From: Chionis minor
Taxonomy: Eukaryota > Chordata > Aves > Charadriiformes > Chionididae
Direction: 5' to 3'
NCBI GenBank assembly: GCA_013398295.1
Contig: VZSF01003227.1
Coordinates: forward strand, 1,482,345-1,546,344
Length of the DNA: 64,000 bases
The stretch's first letter is position 1, and each line of letters opens with the position of its first letter. Of the stretch, positions 60,881-64,000 are shown one piece after another. Below the pieces are notes generated by a model that had not been told where the DNA came from, searched no databases, and saw only the letters and a program-made list of their open reading frames with translations. A program made the position numbers and the translations under genes.

Positions 60881-62689
60881 TCCCTGAAGAGCTTGTTGCT
60901 TTGGTTAACTTTCTTGGGAAACTGTGTTTAATCTCAAATCGATGCGTGGCTGATTTCAGCTCTGAGCTGGGTGGCCGAGGCACAGAGAGCCTAAAGCCAT
61001 GATCCACAAAAGCAAGTTGGATCTTCCTTTTACCTTAGGATTCAGTGGGCTTTAAGCACCTACATATTTTGAGGACCTGAATCTGTGTATTGCTCAGGGA
61101 TCCTCAAGAATCAAACCAGACCTTCTGGGTCAGAAATGCCACGCTTAGCTCCCCTTTCCTATCCTCAAGAGGAATTCCTGGAGGGTTAGTTTCAAAAGTT
61201 TTCACAATCCTAAGTAAGGGATTCAATGTAGGAGCCGTTTGCAAAAGCCACAAGTTTGGTTTTTTGGTGTCTTTTTATTCCAAACCACTTCAAAATAATC
61301 CCCAGAGGCTGTAGTGGAGACTAGAACATGGTTAAAGTCCAGTCTCAGAAGATATTGATAAACTGAGGGGGGTGAAAAATATTCAGGTCTGGAGGGGGTG
61401 ATTTATGGTGACAGATGAGGCAGAGCTACCTGTGTTGGCTAAATGATGACTAAGCAAGAAGCTACTAATGGCAAATCTATTTGAAAAAGTATAAAATATC
61501 AAGGGCAAAGATGGACCATTTCAGGTGGGCGCATGGCGGTGTGCCAGGGAAAAGTGTGGGCGCACCGGCAAAATTACCTGCTCAGCAGGGAGGTTGTGGT
61601 AAGCTGAGGAAGGGTCTCTGTAGGGGTCAGAGGAGCTAACGATTGACTTTCACTTTAAGAATCAGGCTGGAAACCAACAAACAAAAAACCCCAAATGTAC
61701 GGGAGAGACTTTCCTGGGCAGCCCAGGAGAAGTGCCATGGGACTACTGGTGTTTTCCCTCCCCAGGTCTCAGCACGCTCATGGGCTCTGGTCCCAGCAGG
61801 CTCCTTCAAGCATTTCGTCGACAGCTTTCATTTCGGCACCGTTCTGGCTTCGTGGAAACTTTTTCAGCTCCGTCGTTTTGACGAGCCAATTCGATGACAT
61901 TTTCCCCTCCGCTGGCTTTGCCAGGCAGAGGCGCCATGTGCTAGTCGAGTTCCCAGCCCTGTCCTTCCACAAAGCAATGCCTGGGCACCTGCCTGGGCTG
62001 CAGCGATGCTTGCCAACCTCGCAGCTTCCCCCCCCAGGTTTTATTCAGAGCAGATGTTTAGCTGGGCTCCTTGGGGATGTTCACTCAACTGCTCACGTGG
62101 TGGAAAGAAATCCCTTTCTCTAAGGTGGCCCATCACCGTGGAGCTGTACGAAGGCATCGGGGTGTTTGTGCCATCCCCTCGCAGCAGTTTTGGGGACAGG
62201 GCTCCCTCGACCCCTCCCGACTCTCACTCAGAGTCAGCGCGCGGGAACTAATTGCTGCCTTCTTTAATAGACAAACCAAAGGCTGTTTAACCTTTGGTGA
62301 CTGCGTGGATCTGGAAAATACGTCGAACAAGCTTAAACACAACAAATTGCAGGGTCACAAAGGAGCAGAATGAGATGGCAGGTCCATTCAGCTGCTAAAA
62401 TTGAGGTGCAAGGGGCCAGAACGTAACCCTGTCCCCTCCATCCAAATAAAAGGCTGTCCATCAGAAGAGGAATTCAGGGGTGGGGTGATCAGATATGGCA
62501 GGTCTGTGTCAGGAGCCAGGCTTATCAGTTACCAGTGACGGACTGTCACCCGGGAGATATTCCCCTTGGCACAGAACCAGACAATGCTGAGTCAAAACTG
62601 TGCCCTTCAGGAGATTTCAAATGCCCTCACTTCTTAGCCGATGCTATCGCTTTTATTAGCAGCTGGAAGTGTGAGATGCAGTGAGGAAG
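60881..62689. other. Intergenic sequence, no gene seen
   Basis: No gene is recognised. The GC-richer part at 61.7-62.25 kb carries several overlapping open frames (up to 142 codons) without family resemblance. Confidence 0.5.
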
Positions 62690-62835
62690 CACCAGCTCCC
62701 CTAGGTTCAGTGCCTGGCTTTGCCAGTGATTTGCTGGATGCCCTTGGAAAAGCCAATTAAGTTTTTGTCGCCTCGGATTTCTCAGTTGTACAATCCAGCG
62801 CTGTTCGCAAGCATAATTAACTCATAACCTGACCC
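62690..62835 (+). mobile_element. MIR-like SINE remnant
   Basis: The text TAGGTTCAGTGCCTGGCTTT, GCCAGTGATTTGCTGGATGC, CCTTGGAAAAGCCAATTAAG, then GCCTCGGATTTCTCAGTTGT and ACAAT follows the MIR layout in order ('ggttcgaatcccggctctgccacttactagctgtgtgaccttgggcaagttacttaacctct... gcctcagtttcctcatctgtaaaat'). It is the longest MIR match in the window. MIR copies are rare but present in birds. Confidence 0.6.
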
Positions 62836-62894
62836 CAGTTTCAGGCGTGTGGTTTATAAGAGGAAGGCATAATTATTTCAAAAATCAGGTATTG

Positions 62895-63135
62895 AAAGTA
62901 TTAATAGATCGTTAAGGCCTGAAGCAACGACTGGGCTAATTTATTTGTACAGCATTTGTTAACCAGACCACAGGACCTCTTCCAGCAGTATCACGCTGCA
63001 GGCCTGCCTGTAAGTCCTCTCTGTGCTACAGCACACCCCCTGAAGACGTGTTAAGTCCTGATTTAAAGATCTCAAGTGACAGAGACTTCATCACATCTGT
63101 AGGTCAGCTGTTGAAAGGCTTATTTACCTGCATCG
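62895..63135 (-). mobile_element. Ancient CR1-like remnant
   Basis: Read on plus, ATCGTTAAGGCCTGAAGCAA, then AACCAGACCACAGGACC and ACACCCCCTGAAGACGTG, and CTGATTTAAAGATCTCAAGT, GACAGAGACTTCATCACATC and TGTAGGTCAGCTGTTGAAAG follow the order of an old CR1 3' tail in reverse. In the consensus this reads 'ttaaggccagaaggg', then 'atttaaagtcttcaagtgatggagaatccaccacatcc', then 'gagctgttccag'. It is diverged. Confidence 0.5.
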
Positions 63136-64000
63136 CTAAAGTATACCATATTGCTAGTCTGAGCGTATCCAGGATCAGTTCCTGCTGCAAGAAGATTAAA
63201 AAGCCGTAAATGTGAGCAATCTCCAGCCCAAGTGGGAAGCTGCAGACGGTGACTGAGTGAGCTCTTTGCATTCTGGTGGATAAGCTGAATAGATTAGGGT
63301 TTTAGACTCAGAATAAAGCAGGTTTTCGAGATCTTAAATCATTCCTGGAACGCTCTCCAATTTTCCCGGCATCTTTTTTTGAGTTTTTAGGTGCCCAAAC
63401 AGCAGAAAGTACCAAAACTGATCTCACTGACATTGCATTTAGATGTAACATCTCTGCACTAATAATCTCTTTCCTTATTCATTCATGGCTCTCATTTGTG
63501 CTCTTAGCTACAGCTTTGTCTGGTGGTTTGTGTTTGACTGGTTTTCTGCTGCAATACCCTATTTCTATTCCAGCAGAGTTTTTGAACACACTCAGAATAT
63601 CTGTTTACTCCCCGATCAATGTTTAGACAGAAGGGTAGGATGTAACTTGATATTTTGATCTAAAATAACAAGTGTCCAGAAGTCAGTCTGAGTTGGAGAG
63701 GTGGAGTCAGATTCACAGCTGGGGTTGTTCAACCAAGACTTGAAAGGATACCCTGGACGGAGACTGGAATTAACTTTCAAGATGGGATTTGCTGCTGGAG
63801 TACATCAAACCTGGCATTAAGGTTATGAAATGCACTTTTCTTTTCTTCCCCCCCCCCCCCACTGTGGCTTTGAGAAAGAACCACTTAAGGGAATTACACA
63901 GGATTAGCTGCTGTGGACATTTATTCTAAACTTGTTTAATACTGAAATGGGAAAGTAAGGAGAACCCCCTGACCTCAGCTGGGACAGTAGAACAAACCAT
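63136..64000. other. Intergenic sequence to the window edge, no gene seen
   Basis: No gene is recognised. A run of 13 C at 63848-63860 is the only simple repeat. Confidence 0.5.
63848..63860. repeat. Poly-C run (13 C)
   Basis: Uninterrupted C homopolymer, preceded by a pyrimidine-rich stretch (TTTTCTTTTCTTC-like). Confidence 0.9.

Noticed and set aside
37372..64000. Exons of SLCO3A1, the expected upstream neighbour in mammals
   Set aside because: No transporter-like multi-helix segment or Kazal-type cysteine pattern was recognised. The gene, if syntenic, lies beyond the window.
1..64000. CRISPR array, operon, phage or toxin-type system
   Set aside because: The window has vertebrate introns and LINEs. 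The only regular spaced repeat (36465-36698) is a minisatellite without unique spacers.

Overview
The window is vertebrate nuclear DNA, most likely from a bird. It holds one recognisable protein-coding gene with canonical GT-AG introns, several CR1-type LINE tails, a few old MIR-like remnants, and simple repeats. The gene is ST8SIA2 (alpha-2,8-polysialyltransferase, also called STX or ST8Sia II). It lies on the minus strand, and its visible exons span about 16 kb. Compact size plus CR1 as the dominant repeat argues for a bird rather than a mammal; the species itself cannot be read from the sequence.

Layout, left to right. 1-3.4 kb is downstream flank with a frameshifted CR1 fragment. About 3.4-5.68 kb is the probable 3' UTR, with a plausible poly(A) site near 3.43 kb. 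The coding exons are exon 6 (5677-5962), exon 5 (15751-16044), exon 4 (18390-18647), exon 3 (19421-19549) and exon 2 (21519-21581). All five have clean splice sites in one consistent phase. Their coding length (1030 bp) plus a 98-bp first coding exon gives the 375 residues known for this enzyme. Exon 1 (cytoplasmic tail and signal anchor) is not visible. It most likely lies in or beside a 129-base run of N (36933-37061) inside a GC- and CpG-rich block that marks the promoter. Just left of that block is a 26/30-bp minisatellite (36465-36698, with decayed copies further left). Just right of it is a 21-bp direct repeat that carries two forkhead-type motifs.

The last 26.6 kb (37.37-64 kb) is upstream intergenic sequence. 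In mammals SLCO3A1 lies on this side of ST8SIA2, but no exon of it is recognised here. The stretch holds old CR1 and MIR remnants, microsatellites, an AT-rich homeodomain-motif block near 48.1 kb, and an unrecognised cluster of minus-strand open frames at 58.0-59.45 kb.

The gene product is a Golgi type II membrane enzyme that adds polysialic acid to N-glycans, classically on NCAM in developing brain. I see no operon, CRISPR array, phage or other multigene system, and no convincing RNA gene. The best leads concern the promoter (gap, minisatellite, forkhead repeat) and the 58-59 kb open frames.
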